DNA of 64,000 nucleotides, from positions 17,544,228 through 17,608,227 of the forward strand of contig OZ023184.1 in the NCBI GenBank assembly GCA_963995505.1. The letters run 5' to 3'. The first letter of the stretch is position 1. Every line of letters begins with the position of its first letter. This document shows, piece by piece, positions 1 to 11,560 of the stretch. The position numbers and the translations under genes were made by a program. Origin of the DNA: Hypericum androsaemum. Taxonomy: Eukaryota > Streptophyta > Magnoliopsida > Malpighiales > Hypericaceae. Under the pieces are notes generated by a model. The model saw nothing but the letters and a program-made list of their open reading frames with translations, was not told the DNA's origin and ran no database searches.

Positions 1-2277
1 TACTTTCTGTACAAAAAAAATGATAGTCATTTGATTTTGCAAAAAAGGAACGTGTATAAGAACTAACTAAAATCTAGAATATAATAGGACGTGAAATTTG
101 TGTATATCTACGTGTAGAAAATCATTTGATTGTTTATAAATCTCTTGTTATTGGTTTTTTTCCATATGTATTCATTTATTAATAACTCAAAATAAAAATA
201 GAAAAATAGTTACAAACATAAAAAACATGATTAATCAAGGGCTAGAAAATATGTTATATCCAGAAATTCGATAAAAGAAGTAAAATAGTAAAATTAAAAT
301 AATAAAAGACACGGCTCGAAATTGATCCCACATATTTGGAAGTGCCTTTTGGAAGAAATTGTCATAACACTAAAATCTTACCCACTCAATTGAAAGAGTA
401 AGGTCATGTCGAGCACCATTATATACAGATATTTTAGAATTTTTAAAGGCGACTCCAGGTACAAGTGCATTAGAAGTCAGAATAAAGATAGGGCACTCCA
501 AATTATAGCATTCGAATCCGCGCTCGTAATTGTTGTTATGATTTTGATATGGAAAAAAAATTAATCACTAAAATAAAATAAAATCAATCGGATTAAGTCG
601 TATGAGAAAATAATTAACACATGCTAATCAAAAAATGACAATTCATGGATACTCACTGTCCAGTAAATAAAAAACCTAGTTTGTGAGTCGTTATATTTCT
701 TAGGATATACCTGTAAATATAAACAATTAGGTAAGCAACAAAAGCTAAAAGATCCATAGCGCAACATTAAACTATTTAAGGTTTGTTTTTTTTTGTGATG
801 ACATTTTTTTCATTGGAAACTAGATTAACGAATCACTTCTCCTCTAACTTCTGTCATTTTCTCCAGAAACTAACACATTAGAAATTTAAAACGGCGAGTT
901 TATATATTAACTACAAATTTTAAATAAAAAATTAGAAAATTTTATTAAAAATAACCTAGTTATTATGTTTATAACTACATACATGCCAACCGGCTTCAAT
1001 GGAGTTCACTTGGTTAATACTGGTACCGGCAGTCACCCAAAGTTGACACAAGCTAAACTCCTTACGGTTTCCGTCTACGTAGAGTTTCCAAATACCAAGA
1101 GTTGCTTTCAAACTATTCCAACTACCATAGACAGAAATTGCGCTTGCATACTGCAACCAATAAAAAAAATTATGTAAAGAAAAAGTCTCATTTGAAAATT
1201 GAAAATCATACGTATCTCCATATACTTGTTTATTTGATTAGCCAAAATAAATATTGTCACTTTTCTTTGACAAAATCATTATAAAGTACCATTTTTATTG
1301 AATTTGATCTCCATACTATCGCAATATTAATTTTTATTTCCCAATAATTAATTTTTGTATTATGTCAAAATGAATCTAACTTTAACCAAATATAAATTAA
1401 ATGAGATATCATATCCAAAAAAATCAACTGAGATACATATGAGCTCGTATGTGAAATAAGAAATTTTAGAAGTACAATAAAATGTGGCATGCAGTAGATT
1501 ACCTGCAAGAACAAATTTAACAAATATTGGATGTAATAAGTATAAATCAACAATGAAATTAATAAATCAAACATTCACAAATGTAACCATTACAAAGTTT
1601 GAACTGACCTCATAGCTACCTTTTTGATTGCTAAAATGGTTATGTTTCATTCTAAATCTTTCAATTTGAGCAGATCTTAAAATGTATTCTTCTGTTGTTC
1701 TCCTAATTGGAATGGTACCTTCCGGACATTCTTCACCATTTGCATTCCATAATTGAAATGTGTATGTTGAATTGAAGCTCTTTAGCATTTTTTGTGGCAC
1801 CTAAATGTTTGACACAAGAAAACCCAATAAATTTGCAGTTATTAAAAATTATACGTAAATATTAGAGGATCTTCCTTTCATCCATTACAAAAACTTTCAT
1901 TACCATTGATATTTTTTCTTTTAATAGAGGATTATCGAAAGCAGGTTGCTTATGAAATGGAACACAATCAATCAAGTCGCCATCGAGACTCTGCATATGA
2001 AAACCACATCAAATATTAGTTAAGACAATAAGAAAAGACTTATAATGCTACACAACAAACAAATAATTATTCATTCAAAAATCAGCAATTTTATAAATAA
2101 AATTACCTTTATGGTTTTTTTTGCACGCTTATTAATCTTTTGGAAATAGTTCCTTGCCATCTTCATCTTCTTGAGCTCATTAATTTCATAGGCACTCTGG
2201 TTGGTTTCTAAGGAAGAGACATAATAAGTTAAATAAACACTAAGAAAAACGTACATAATAATAATGATAAATGGTTG
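1..2277 (-). pseudogene. Neprosin-family peptidase, copy 1 (5' deleted, 3' end off window)
   Basis: Minus-strand homologue of the intact gene at 16896-19595. Exons by alignment: 1 (partial) 2107-about 2277, 2 1904-1990, 3 1609-1800, 4 983-1150, 5 657-710, 6 382-537; exon 7 starts at about base 8 and runs off the window. No exon has an internal stop. Exon 4 ends with the NSIEAGWH motif holding the first expected catalytic Glu; exon 6 has the GFECYNLEC cysteine pair. Two lesions are visible. The real ATG and about 20 signal-peptide codons are missing: the sequence joins far-upstream DNA at about 2277. The acceptor of exon 6 reads AT (538-539) where the other copies have AG. An in-frame ATG at 2254-2256 could give a short signal peptide. 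Probably a recent pseudogene; the family assignment is firm. Confidence 0.85.
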
Positions 2278-2640
2278 AAATTAATAGTATTTTCAATGAA
2301 CTTAATTAATAATTCCCTCGTAATATTAATATAACTAGTATAATTTTTTTAATGAACCATAAACCTCTATTAAACCAAGAAAATAAAAAAGGTTAGAAAA
2401 ACAACGAGACCCAGATAGGACTCCCATACTCAACCTAATCCCACAAGCGAGTAATCAAGAGTAAAACCTAAATTCTATCAATAATATTTTCTACATCTAC
2501 AAATCCAAGCCACCAATATGGATGCCTAGATGCATTAGACTGTACGAGATTGCAGATGTCGATCCTTGTAAAAAACTCTGTCGCCGTAAAACCTAGCGAT
2601 ATACGAAAAAAAAGTCAAAGTGATAAAGGTGAAGAAATAA
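2278..2640. repeat. Duplicated upstream flank of neprosin copies 1 and 3
   Basis: About 0.35 kb of AT-rich DNA closely matching 20010-20400 upstream of neprosin copy 3. It starts directly at the truncated exon 1, so roughly 430 bp present in copy 3 (promoter and start of exon 1) are missing here. No gene seen. Confidence 0.75.
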
Positions 2641-2649
2641 AAACAAGAA

Positions 2650-3020
2650 GTCGAGAAAAAAATTAAAAAAATGTGCAAGGCGACTCTAGGGGAGAAAGCT
2701 TCTCACCACAACACAAATTACACAAGGACATTGTGCCTTTCTGACGTCGACCAATTTCATCACTACGATCAAGACATAGGATAAAATAATATTGTCACGT
2801 TGACCAGCCTTCCACTCATCCAACATCGGCAAAAAATCTTCCCCTCCCTTCGATCGACCACACCCCCAAGTCCAAAGCACATCACCTCCAACATGTTATG
2901 AGAACCAAAAGTATGGAAAGCAAAATATATCACGTCCAACATGTCGCATCTTAAAATTCGGCGCCGAATTCTAACACATTTACACTTGTAATTTTGAAAG
3001 GATTTCCACAGCTCCCCTCT
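2650..3020 (-). repeat. Repeated block X, copy 1
   Basis: About 0.35 kb block also present at 8830-9105 and 20405-20750. On the minus strand each copy has a coding-like stretch around a Q-C-P-C-V-I-C motif, preceded by a conserved VLIVVMKLV segment; reading frames differ between copies. It abuts the 3' edge of the minus-strand LTR here and at 20764. I do not recognise the protein; a transposon-derived tract is the simplest guess. Confidence 0.6.
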
Positions 3021-4065
3021 CTTGTAGGAAAAAGCGTACAAAAACATCAAGTAACCTGAGACGGTCCAGAGTGGTTGTCTCAAGGTTGGCCTAACAGAGA
3101 GAAAAAAAAGTGCTACGAGCTATGAGCTAAGCTAAGGGAAGAACAATAAAAGAGTAGAAGTTATTGTTGTTTGTGTTAGTGATGCCTTCTCCTTTGCCCA
3201 TGCCCTCTTTATATAGACGTCTTCGATCTAGCCCCGGCCTCTAGAATAGGAAAAAACTCAAATTAGGCCATTTCTCACACAACCCAGCCTCGTATAGGTA
3301 AACCTTAACTAAGACCGCTTCCAATATAGAAACGAGACTGTCTTTCCCACGAGACTATTTTGCATATGAGACCACCTTTTTCACGAGACGGCCTTCCATA
3401 TGAGACAGCCTTTCATATGTGACCACCTTCCAAAATAAGGCCGCCTTCAAATATAAGAATGAGATCGCGTACCAAACTGGAGCACCAAGGCCGTGGTGAA
3501 TAAGTAACCCCAGGCTAAAATAAGAACATCCCAAATAGTGGAATATCTGGATCAACGTAGGAAATCTCAAGGCTGCAACCAAACATCACAAAACCTGGCT
3601 CAATATAGGAAACCTTATCTCGGCCTCACACAGAAAAAGGTCCACTTTACTTATCGACGTACGACCAAGGCACTACATCCAGGCAAATAACTACACGGTG
3701 CCCTGACGCAGGTGCTCTCTATGCCTCGATGTAGATGATGCCTTCGCAACCATGGTTCTAGTGTTCTGTCTCTCAGTGCTGCTGATGCGGGTGCTGTATT
3801 TTAACATCATTTTGGCACCTTTCCATTTTGAATTTGAAGAAGTCATAAACTACAAAGTTGTAGATCTATTTCTTAGCTTTCCATAGAAACTTGAATTATC
3901 TCAATCTGAGGTCTCTTAGCTTTCAACGGTCATATGAATAACTTCATTCTGAGGTCTAGGTTAAACGCTAAGGCCAATTTACCAAGAATGGGCGCGACTG
4001 CCTTAGTACCTACTATGTGCTTGTGGAAATGCCCAAGCTCACTTCCTTTACTTCTTGCGGATCAA
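3021..4065 (-). mobile_element. Gypsy LTR (family G), truncated at its start
   Basis: Minus-strand LTR homologous to 20764-21888: same TATA-like TATATAAAGAGG (minus strand, near 3213) and the same A-rich leader. The LTR start (TGTTGGAG) is missing: at about 4060 the LTR jumps directly into gag sequence that lies about 1 kb further on in the copy at 22810. No open reading frame expected. Confidence 0.7.
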
Positions 4066-6050
4066 CTTCTCGTGTAGGTCAGCGGGTGCCTTAGGTTAGA
4101 CCTCTCTAACATGCTTGAGATCCTTTCCCTTCTTTGCCTTATCAGCTTCGACCTTCTTGGCCCGACCTCGAGTCAAGGCCGAATGGTGTTTCACCCGTGG
4201 GTGAGCTAGGAGTGCCTTTTATTCCTCCAGCTTAGACCTTTGTTCCACCAATTGCCCTTTGAGGAACTCGATGACTTACTTCTATCTCTGGACCTTTCTC
4301 TCAAGGAAACACCTCTGGGTCTTGGTGAGGACATCTTGCGTTGGTGGCTTAGTGGTGAATTTCTTATCTCAAAACTGGTCGTAGGTATACTGGCTTGGGT
4401 TGGACCCGTCTTGAAGGTCCACCTTGATACGAGGATGGCAGAGCCTTCATGCCTCATTGGCTTCCTTCGGACGGGTAGAACTTCTAAGTCTTTGGGATGC
4501 CACCATCAGGTGGCCGTCCTTGCCCTCAGAGTCTTGCTCCTCAGGTTTTAAGGTCGACATTTCCTCGCTTGGGACCATTGGCTCCCCTCGTATGAATAAA
4601 GTTTTGAGCCTTTGGGAAACTATTATCGGGCGGCCTTCAGTGCCCCCCGAGTCTTATCCACCGGGTCTTAGGGTCGGCCTTTATTTTTTTTTGGCCATCA
4701 GTTCCCCTCGGACTAAAGGACTTTTGAGCTTTTGGGATGCCATTATCGGGCAGTTGTCCTTGCCCCCTGAGCTTTTCCCTCCAGGTCTTGGTGTCAGTAT
4801 TTGTTGGCTTTAGCCTCTCTCTTTTTTGGCTTCGTTTGATGCCAACCATAGCAACAGAAGTACTTGCATGAGGGTCAATTGCCAGTTACCCCTCGAGATA
4901 TTGGTGTGAAGCCAAACCCTTAGAATGAGAGGGTTGAGGTTGTCCTTATGTCTATTTTTGTTGGGTAGATCCAAATGCAAGTTGATGGTAGACATCATCC
5001 TCATCAAGTTCTCCTTATCGGTTGACATCGTCCTCATTGAACTCTCCTTGCAGGTTGATGTCGTCCTCATTGAGCTCTCTTTATCTATTGACATCATCCT
5101 CATTGAGCACTCCATGTCAGTTGACGTCATCCTCGTCGAGCTCTCCTTGTCTCTGCATCACGAACTGAGGAGTCAGCTCATGAGTAGGAAAGCTTGGGTC
5201 CATCTCCTCTAGCTCCAATACCACGTCCTGAAGAGATGGAGTTAGAATGTGAGTAACATTATAAAGCGTCAGGTCGTTGTCAGCTGTCACCATCTCATCT
5301 TGCCCCAAAGGAATCTTCTTGTGTCTCCTCTTATTTAGAGGACTCTCGCACCTCCAAGTAATTGGAAGCCAACCATGGATAGTGGATGTCATCCTCGTCC
5401 ACTCCATCTAACTTTGATGCATGACCTAAGGGACCGGGCTAAGATTGGGAATCCTTGATTTGAACAAGGGATCCTTATGGATGTCCCCTCTTTCAAAAGA
5501 GCTTTGGTCAGCCAAAATCCTATATGGGTATGGCCGGTCTTGGGTCAGAGCTGATTTGTACTAGCTCGATCCCACTTGGACATTGCTAGCCCCCATCCTT
5601 ACGGTCTCGTACTATCCCGAGTGGTTCACTCCTTGTATCCCCATCCCCAAATAAGGAGTTGTTTGGGGTGGGAGACTCATAGGGGTTCCCGGTTGTGGAC
5701 CATAGCCGAACACGCCTAGTGTTGCCAGTGCCATGGTGTAAGGCATATGATCGATCTATGGTTGTCCAAAGGATGGTCGGATGGGTATAGCTTGTCCGGT
5801 GGATATACTCATCCCTTGGTGTTGATTGATGACCATACGTGAGGATGCCTCACAGTACCTATAAGACTCCTCGTAGAGCTTCCGAGAATAGAATGTGGCG
5901 TACATCTCTTTAGGGATGACGGGCCTATAGGACTTCTCATAGTTCCTCCGGGAAAGGAAGGAGGCATATGTCTCCATTGGGACGGTGGGCCTATAGTGCT
6001 CCATCGAGACGTCGTTTGTCTCAGCCAACTTTTTGGAGGAAGCCATAGTG
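4066..6050 (-). mobile_element. Gypsy (family G) gag region, degenerate
   Basis: Minus-strand internal region between the two LTR remnants. It is broken into short frames: one at 5756-6046 begins with ATG and is rich in Tyr, Arg and Glu; one at 5117-5407 runs into an acidic tandem repeat; more pieces lie at 4206-4457. Similar sequence recurs at 22810-23500. Assignment to gag rests on position next to a primer-binding site and LTR and on linkage with a protease-like sequence in the sister copy. No complete protein. Confidence 0.6.
4991..5155 (-). repeat. 33-bp tandem repeat inside gag
   Basis: Five diverged 33-bp units, each about 11 codons on the minus strand. The core translates as GELDEDDVN-like acidic peptides; several units carry stops. 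The period is a multiple of three, so the array grew in frame when gag was coding. Confidence 0.75.
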
Positions 6051-6181
6051 GATGAGTTCCTCCTTGTATTTAGCTAGGAAGCGAAGGAAAGTGTTGGCTC
6101 TTAAGAAGGTATCGGCACAACAAAGTTGTTGGTCGTCTTGGTTGAGGGAAGGTTAGGCCGCCTTCTCAGACGCCCTCCTTA

Positions 6182-6199
6182 GTCCCACCGAGCGTGCCA
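6182..6199 (-). other. LTR-retrotransposon primer-binding site
   Basis: Minus strand reads TGGCACGCTCGGTGGGAC immediately after an LTR ending in CA at 6206. Primer sites of this form are common in plant gypsy elements. It fixes the orientation of the element: LTR at higher coordinates, gag at lower coordinates. Confidence 0.7.
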
Positions 6200-6205
6200 A
6201 AAAAC

Positions 6206-6570
6206 TGTTACGGGAAAAAGAGAATAATAACCCAAGACGGATCCGGAGTGGTCATCCCAAGGTCGATCTGTGCTATGCTAGGGTAGGTTAAGCTATGAAC
6301 TACGGACTACGGGCTTAGAAATGGAAAAGAAACAATGATAAGTAAAGTAGTTGTGTGTCGTATTATGGATCCCCCTTCTCCTTTTGCCATGCCGTCCTTC
6401 TCCTTTTACCAAGTCCAAGATGGAAAAGACGGTGTCCACTACCAAGTCTAAGGTGGGATGAACGGCGTCCACTACCAAGTCTATAGTAGAAGGATGCCTA
6501 CCGTCAAGTCCAAAATGGGACGGCGTCCACTACTAAGCTTAAAGTGAGACAGCGCCCAACCGTTTAAGGT
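6206..6570 (-). mobile_element. 5' LTR of family-G gypsy, truncated
   Basis: Begins at the primer site and contains four copies of the 33-bp unit (core GTCCACTACCAAGTC, 6432-6545) seen again at 14088-14400. The part near the primer site resembles the end of the LTR at 36189-38554, including a shared block around 6236-6275. The outer start is missing. Confidence 0.65.
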
Positions 6571-7260
6571 GTTAAGGAAATTCCTATGAACTATCTATTT
6601 CCCATCCGATAGTAATGCTGGAGGTGTGCATGAATACCCAACCGTTTCGCCAGAACGTACCTTGATTTGTTATCCAACCAAAAGAGAGTTGAAGAGTTGG
6701 CCAAAACCAGACCACCTTGCTGAATCCCGCAGACCTTGAAAACAAGATCAGAAACACCAATCCCTCTTGCCAAGTTTATTAATGTGCGCTTGTATACAAA
6801 TATCTATTAATTTTTTGCTGTACAAATTTTGAGTAAATCATTGTCTCTGATGAATGACTAATTCCACAACATTTTTTATTCAATAATTATCTATATACAT
6901 GAGAATATCTGATACAATATTTATTTTAAATCAACCATGTTTACATTGATTTGGATTTCATTTTAATTTTTGATATTTGGTGGTGTCAAGTTGATGTATT
7001 TTTCAATATTAAAGTGTGTTTAAGATACTGTTATTTAAAAGAATTTATTTTTCTGAATTTTTTTTAAGATCATAAAATTAAAACTCTAAATAGTTTAATT
7101 ATTACTATTCCATGTAGGATGAAAAAATTTATTATTATTTGTGTAGAAAAAAAAGGACCCGGACACCCATGATGGACAATTATTTGACAACAAAGAACCA
7201 GTCAAACAAATAACATAATTTGACCATCAACCTAATGGCCGATTAATTCAAATTTGAGTT
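6571..7260. repeat. Duplicated flank block Y, copy 1
   Basis: AT-rich block repeated at 9300-9740 (with an internal deletion) and 15150-15405. The shared core begins near 6780 and continues to about 7060. Copy 2 also shares the stretch at 7140-7260. No convincing gene; it appears to be 5' flank of the kelch-gene segment that was duplicated. Confidence 0.65.
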
Positions 7261-7329
7261 GGGCAAATTTTTTTGAATCGTGAAAAAATTCTCTCTACAA
7301 GTATTTTATAACTTTTATCTATTGTTATA

Positions 7330-8690
7330 TTTAAATCAAATTACTGTGGTATCCTTGGGGTTTGTCTAAATCCATGATTTAGTCCCCTATGTTTAAAAAA
7401 TTATTCTCCTGTCCCACGTGTTTGATTTTAGGGCAAATTACTCTCAGATATGTGATTTATAGTTTTATTACTTGTAGGTTCCTGGTTTTCGAAAATAGTG
7501 TAAGAGGTCCCTGCACTTTGTAAAAATGTTGGTCTGAGGTCCCTATCTGACGTCAGCACTCTTTTTCTTATTTTTTTTGTCATATGAAATGACCTTTATG
7601 CCCTTGAACAAAATAAAATAAAATAAAAAATCTTCATCTTCAACCTTTCTCCAACCACCACCAAACTCAACTCCGGCCACCTAGACCTCCACTTCATCGT
7701 CTTCAACCAAATAAGCATCTTCAACCTTTGAATAAAAAGAACACAAATCGATAAACACCATGGAAACTTAAGGCACAAATCGATAGAGGATTCTGAAAAG
7801 AACCCCATGGAGGATTCTGAGAAGAACAGCGGCGGCAAAGAGCATCTTGGAAACAAGATGATGAACCGAACGGCGGCAGAACCCCATGGACGATTCTGGG
7901 TTCATCTTCTTCTTACGTACCCCTCACCGTTATGTTCTTCTGGGTTTTCAACCTTTCTCTCTCTCTCTCTCGAAAACAAGACAAAGAAGAGCGCTATAGC
8001 CGAGCACGAAAGTAACACCGCAGGCTCGGTCTTGATCTTGAGGAGAGAGAAGGCGACAGATCTCAAAAATGACCTTCTCTGGGTTTGTCTCGATCATGGT
8101 AGGGGGTTTGTGGGTGGTTGATGAAATGACCCTCGTCCTTCATGTTCTTACATCTTTTTGTTGATTAGAATTGGATTACGGGTGGTTGATGAATTGGATT
8201 ATTGTTGTAGGGATTGAATAGTTGTGTTCTTGGTTGATGAATGGGGTTTTAAATCAAGTTTCTGGGTTCTTAAGTTTTGGGGCTATTAGTTTATTAGATT
8301 GGTGTTCTTCGTTGTGTTTTTTATTTTGCTTAGTTTGATTTTGTTTTTGGGTTGGTGTTTTATTTTTGGTGTTCTTGGTCAAAGGTTGAAGAAGATGCAT
8401 TTTTTTATTTTTTTAAAGAGTATTTTGGTCATTTCTATGACAAAAAAATAAAAAAATGACCGCTAACGTGAGCCAGGGACCTCAGACTAACATTTTTACA
8501 AAAAGTAGGGACGTCATACACTATTTCTGAAAGTCCACTTGCGAGTAATAAAACTATAAATTAAAGACCTGAGAGTAATTTGTCCTTGAGTTTATTATAC
8601 GTTTGGGTCCCTCGCTAACGTCAGCAATTATTTTTTTTTATTTTTGTCACTGAAATGACCAAAATACCTTTAGAAAAAAAATATCCCTTC
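7330..8690. mobile_element. Outer Mutator-like relic split by a second element
   Basis: The sequence just outside the 7431-8585 element (7330-7430 and 8586-8690) is itself like the terminal repeats of a related element: alternating 'wobble' phrases and a CGCTAACGTCAGCA motif like those at 30280-30300. Its far ends were not resolved. Confidence 0.35.
7431..8585. mobile_element. Non-autonomous Mutator-like element
   Basis: Long terminal inverted repeats of about 165 bp: the left end GGGCAAATTACTCTCAG matches the reverse complement of the right end. It is flanked by 9-bp direct repeats, TTGATTTTA (7422-7430) and TTGAGTTTA (8586-8594), one mismatch, the size expected for Mutator. The interior has no transposase; it holds CT-rich stretches and short frames that I do not recognise, perhaps captured 5' gene sequence. 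Confidence 0.8.
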
Positions 8691-8829
8691 TCCAATCATT
8701 TATTTCTCACCGACCGACGATGATTCCCCAACACCCAACTCATTCAAACCCAGGGATAGGGTCTGGAGGTTCCTTAGGTGGGAGACGTTCAGTGAGGTGG
8801 AGAATGGTGTTCAATGCCCTTCTTTAGGC

Positions 8830-9105
8830 GAGAAATCTTCTCGCCACGAATAACACAAGGACATTGTGCCCTTCTCACGTCGACCAATTTCATCACCACG
8901 ATCAAGACAAAGGATAATATATCATCCAACATCAGCAAAAACTCTTCCCCTCCCATCGACTAAGTTTCCTCTCTGCCAAGGCCAAAGCTCATCACCTCTA
9001 ACATGTTATGAGAACGGGAAGTATGGCAAGCCAGATATATCACGTCTAACATGTCGCATCTAGAAATTCGGGTCTAACGCCAACACCGTTCATCTTGTAA
9101 TTTTG
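8830..9105 (-). repeat. Repeated block X, copy 2
   Basis: Close match to 2690-2990 and 20420-20735, here without an adjoining LTR. It runs directly into a stretch with a local duplication: a 30-bp phrase at 9110-9146 recurs at 9186-9213. Confidence 0.6.
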
Positions 9106-9299
9106 AAATCTGCATGGAACTAATAACTGTCCATCGACAACCACATTCCCCAAGCTTAGCTAGCACATGTAGCCACCTGTTCTGAAATCTGCATGGAACT
9201 AATAACTGTCCATCCAGAAACAAGGAAAAGATATATACGGAGTCAGTTTCTAACCAACCCTTACTATAAGCTAATTCCACGACCGTAAAGCTGTAATAA

Positions 9300-9740
9300 A
9301 CTATCGGTTTGCCATCCGATAGTAATACTGGAGGTGTGCATGAATACCCAACCGTTTTGCCAGAACGTACCCGTTGATACTTTGAATTGAAAAAACAACG
9401 CTTTAGCTTTTTAATTCTACATTTGGTCTGAGGCATATCTAGATTGTGGTTTCTTGATATCGTTTATGAAAATCCCAATCCCACTTGCCATTATTAATGT
9501 GCACTTGTATACAAATATCTATTAATTTTTTGCTGTACAAATTTTGAGTAAATCATTGTCTCTGATGAATGACTAATTCTACAACATTTTTTATTTGTGG
9601 AGAAAAAAAAGGACCTGGGCACCCATGATGGACGATTATTTGACAACAAATAACTGGCCAAAAAAATAACATAATTTAACCATCAACTTAATGACCGATT
9701 AATTTAAATTTGAATTGGCAACATAAAGTTTAAAGCCCAA
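9300..9740. repeat. Duplicated flank block Y, copy 2
   Basis: Matches 6590-7250 but lacks the part corresponding to about 6885-7138: at about 9596 it jumps to the sequence seen at 7140. A minus-strand frame covers part of it (9074-9436) but is not conserved in copy 1. Confidence 0.65.
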
Positions 9741-10743
9741 TTCGATGGAATTGAAAAAACACGCTTTGCCATCTAATTATTCTTCACTCTTTGCTATTAC
9801 TTCTTCTCAAAAAAGATTTCAATATCTACTGTAATTGAGATTTTCAAACCCGCCGAGTCTCTCTCACCATTTCTGCTCTAGTCCTAGCTTCGTTGCTCAG
9901 GTTTTCTCATCTTCCCCTCCTCCTTGGAAAATTAATTTATTTTTTATGTTAGGATATTTAATCAGTACTGTTCTGTTATTAGGGTTACTTGGATGTAGGT
10001 GGTGGAAGACGTAAAAGCCACAGATGCTCCTTACATAGCAATAAAATTCTTGGAGCTGTTTGTAGCTATATCACTTGAATGTAAAATTAGCTCTAGGAAA
10101 ATGGCAAAGCCGCCACCACCTGTTCCCATAGAAAGGGTTGGTGTCCTGTAAGCTGTAGATGAAGATTGGTCTGTATGTTCGTTCGTTCGTTCATGAGGTC
10201 ACTAGCTTAGGGTCTCTAACCAGCATACAAGTAGGAGCCCTTGTATAGCTAGCTAGCTGCTCATAGCTGAGGATGATGATGATGGTGTGGTAGTTGGTGT
10301 ATCTTAGGAATAACTAACTAGTTTGGCCTTGACGAGTTTCTGTCGGTTAATTTCGTGGTTGGTACGTACTCTGTCTAATTCTCTCTAATCCTTGTAAAAT
10401 ATTATATGTTCTCTTTCCCTGAAGTCGGTGCCCGGATATCAATCTCAAAACGAAACCAAAGAGTGCATTGCGAAAATAAAGCACAACAACAGGAACTAAC
10501 TACTTGTCGAACATATAGGTCTCATTCATCGGTAATTTTGAGTCTGTCATGGACAAAGTTTTCGTGAAGCCGATGAATACCGAAGAGGAAGTTCCTAACC
10601 TTGAATAACTACTCATCACGCCCGCTTCCAGGAAATAACTTAACCTTTTTCTTTCTTCTTTCTTGCAATAGAGGTTTAACTACCTGCAAAAGCCCTGAAG
10701 TCAGTTTCTTGGAGCTCTATATTCTAGCCAATCCATTGTCGTA
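9741..10743. other. 5' region of the kelch pseudogene, no intact gene
   Basis: About 1 kb. It starts with a segment repeated at 15405-15495 and, in part, at 28920-28980. It contains short simple repeats (GTTC at about 10178, GATGAT at about 10271). No F-box coding sequence is recognisable, so the F-box half of the gene is absent or unrecognisably decayed. Confidence 0.5.
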
Positions 10744-11560
10744 ATGATACTAAAAGGTGATCATTGTAATATTGAAGACTCGGAAAGAGAACCTGCTCCT
10801 GATAGACTCGTGGTATGTGAGCTGAAGATAGGAATCTGGAGTGAGCTGCCTCATATTCCAGAGTACTTCAATGCTTTGCCAATTGGCTGTATTATGGCTG
10901 TCGTAGGTTACAATTTGGTGGTCATTGGCAGGCAGGAGGTGTTTATAGACAGTTTCATCTCGAACACGTGGCTGACATTTTGGATGCCTTGTTGTATTCC
11001 TGGTGTGTGTCAGATTCTGACAGGACAGTGTATGTCGTGGGCATGTTCTATTACGAGGAGATGCAGATGATGTCTGCCTTGGCTTATGATGTGGTGAAAG
11101 ATGAGTGGGTAAAGTTGCCTGACATGGATACGGAGGTTGCGTGGGGAGAGGTGCAGAAGGTTACTTTAGCGGAGGAAAAGTTGGTTACTTTAGCGGAGGA
11201 AAAGTTCTGGAAAACTTACATTTGTATGTCCAAACATTTGATCCTGCCACGTTGACGTTTGGCACGGTATGCAACTATCTGTACTTAGATGGATGCAGGT
11301 CAAACGTATGCACGGAAGCTGCAGTGGCTGTGATTGCGAACATGAAATGTCAAAAGATTGCCGACTTGCCTAATGGCAGTTGTGATGTGCACAAGGCGTT
11401 GACGTGGAATAAGCATTTGGTAGCGTATTTGATGACCTTCCTGAGTAGAACAAACATAGTGTGTTTGTTGGATTTCGAGTCCATGGAGTGGTCCAATTTG
11501 GAGGCGCCAAAAAGGAACGACTCGAAGTATGTCCAATCTGTTTTTGCCGCGGAAATTTAA
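10744..11560 (+). pseudogene. F-box/kelch-repeat protein remnant (KMD/SKIP20-like)
   Basis: Three overlapping plus-strand frames together follow the kelch half of plant F-box/kelch proteins of the KISS ME DEADLY type, which act as SCF substrate adaptors. Recognisable pieces in order: WSELPHIPEYFNALPIGC and LVVIG (about 10840-10930), SFISNTW, SDSDRTVYVVG (about 11010), SALAYDVVKDEWVKLPDM (about 11070-11125), TFDPATLTFGTV (about 11230-11270) and a C-terminal DFESMEWSNLEAP...VQSVF ending at a stop at 11558-11560. Frames shift near 10970 and near 11160-11210, and the N-terminal F-box is missing. A 24-bp in-frame tandem duplication lies at 11159-11206. Not functional as it stands. The family call is from remembered sequence pattern, not a search. 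Confidence 0.75.

Noticed and set aside
2686..3083. Minus-strand frames of 64 and 104 codons
   Set aside because: They overlap each other in different frames within repeated block X and part of an LTR; neither is conserved as a frame in the other two copies.
7596..8121. Opposed frames inside the Mutator-like element
   Set aside because: Low-complexity CT-rich sequence, no domain, no conserved start.
9074..9436. 120-codon minus-strand frame with a faint NAC-like RSGKTVGYSCT phrase
   Set aside because: The duplicate at 6591-6773 does not preserve the frame, and the frame runs through a local duplication; resemblance is too weak.
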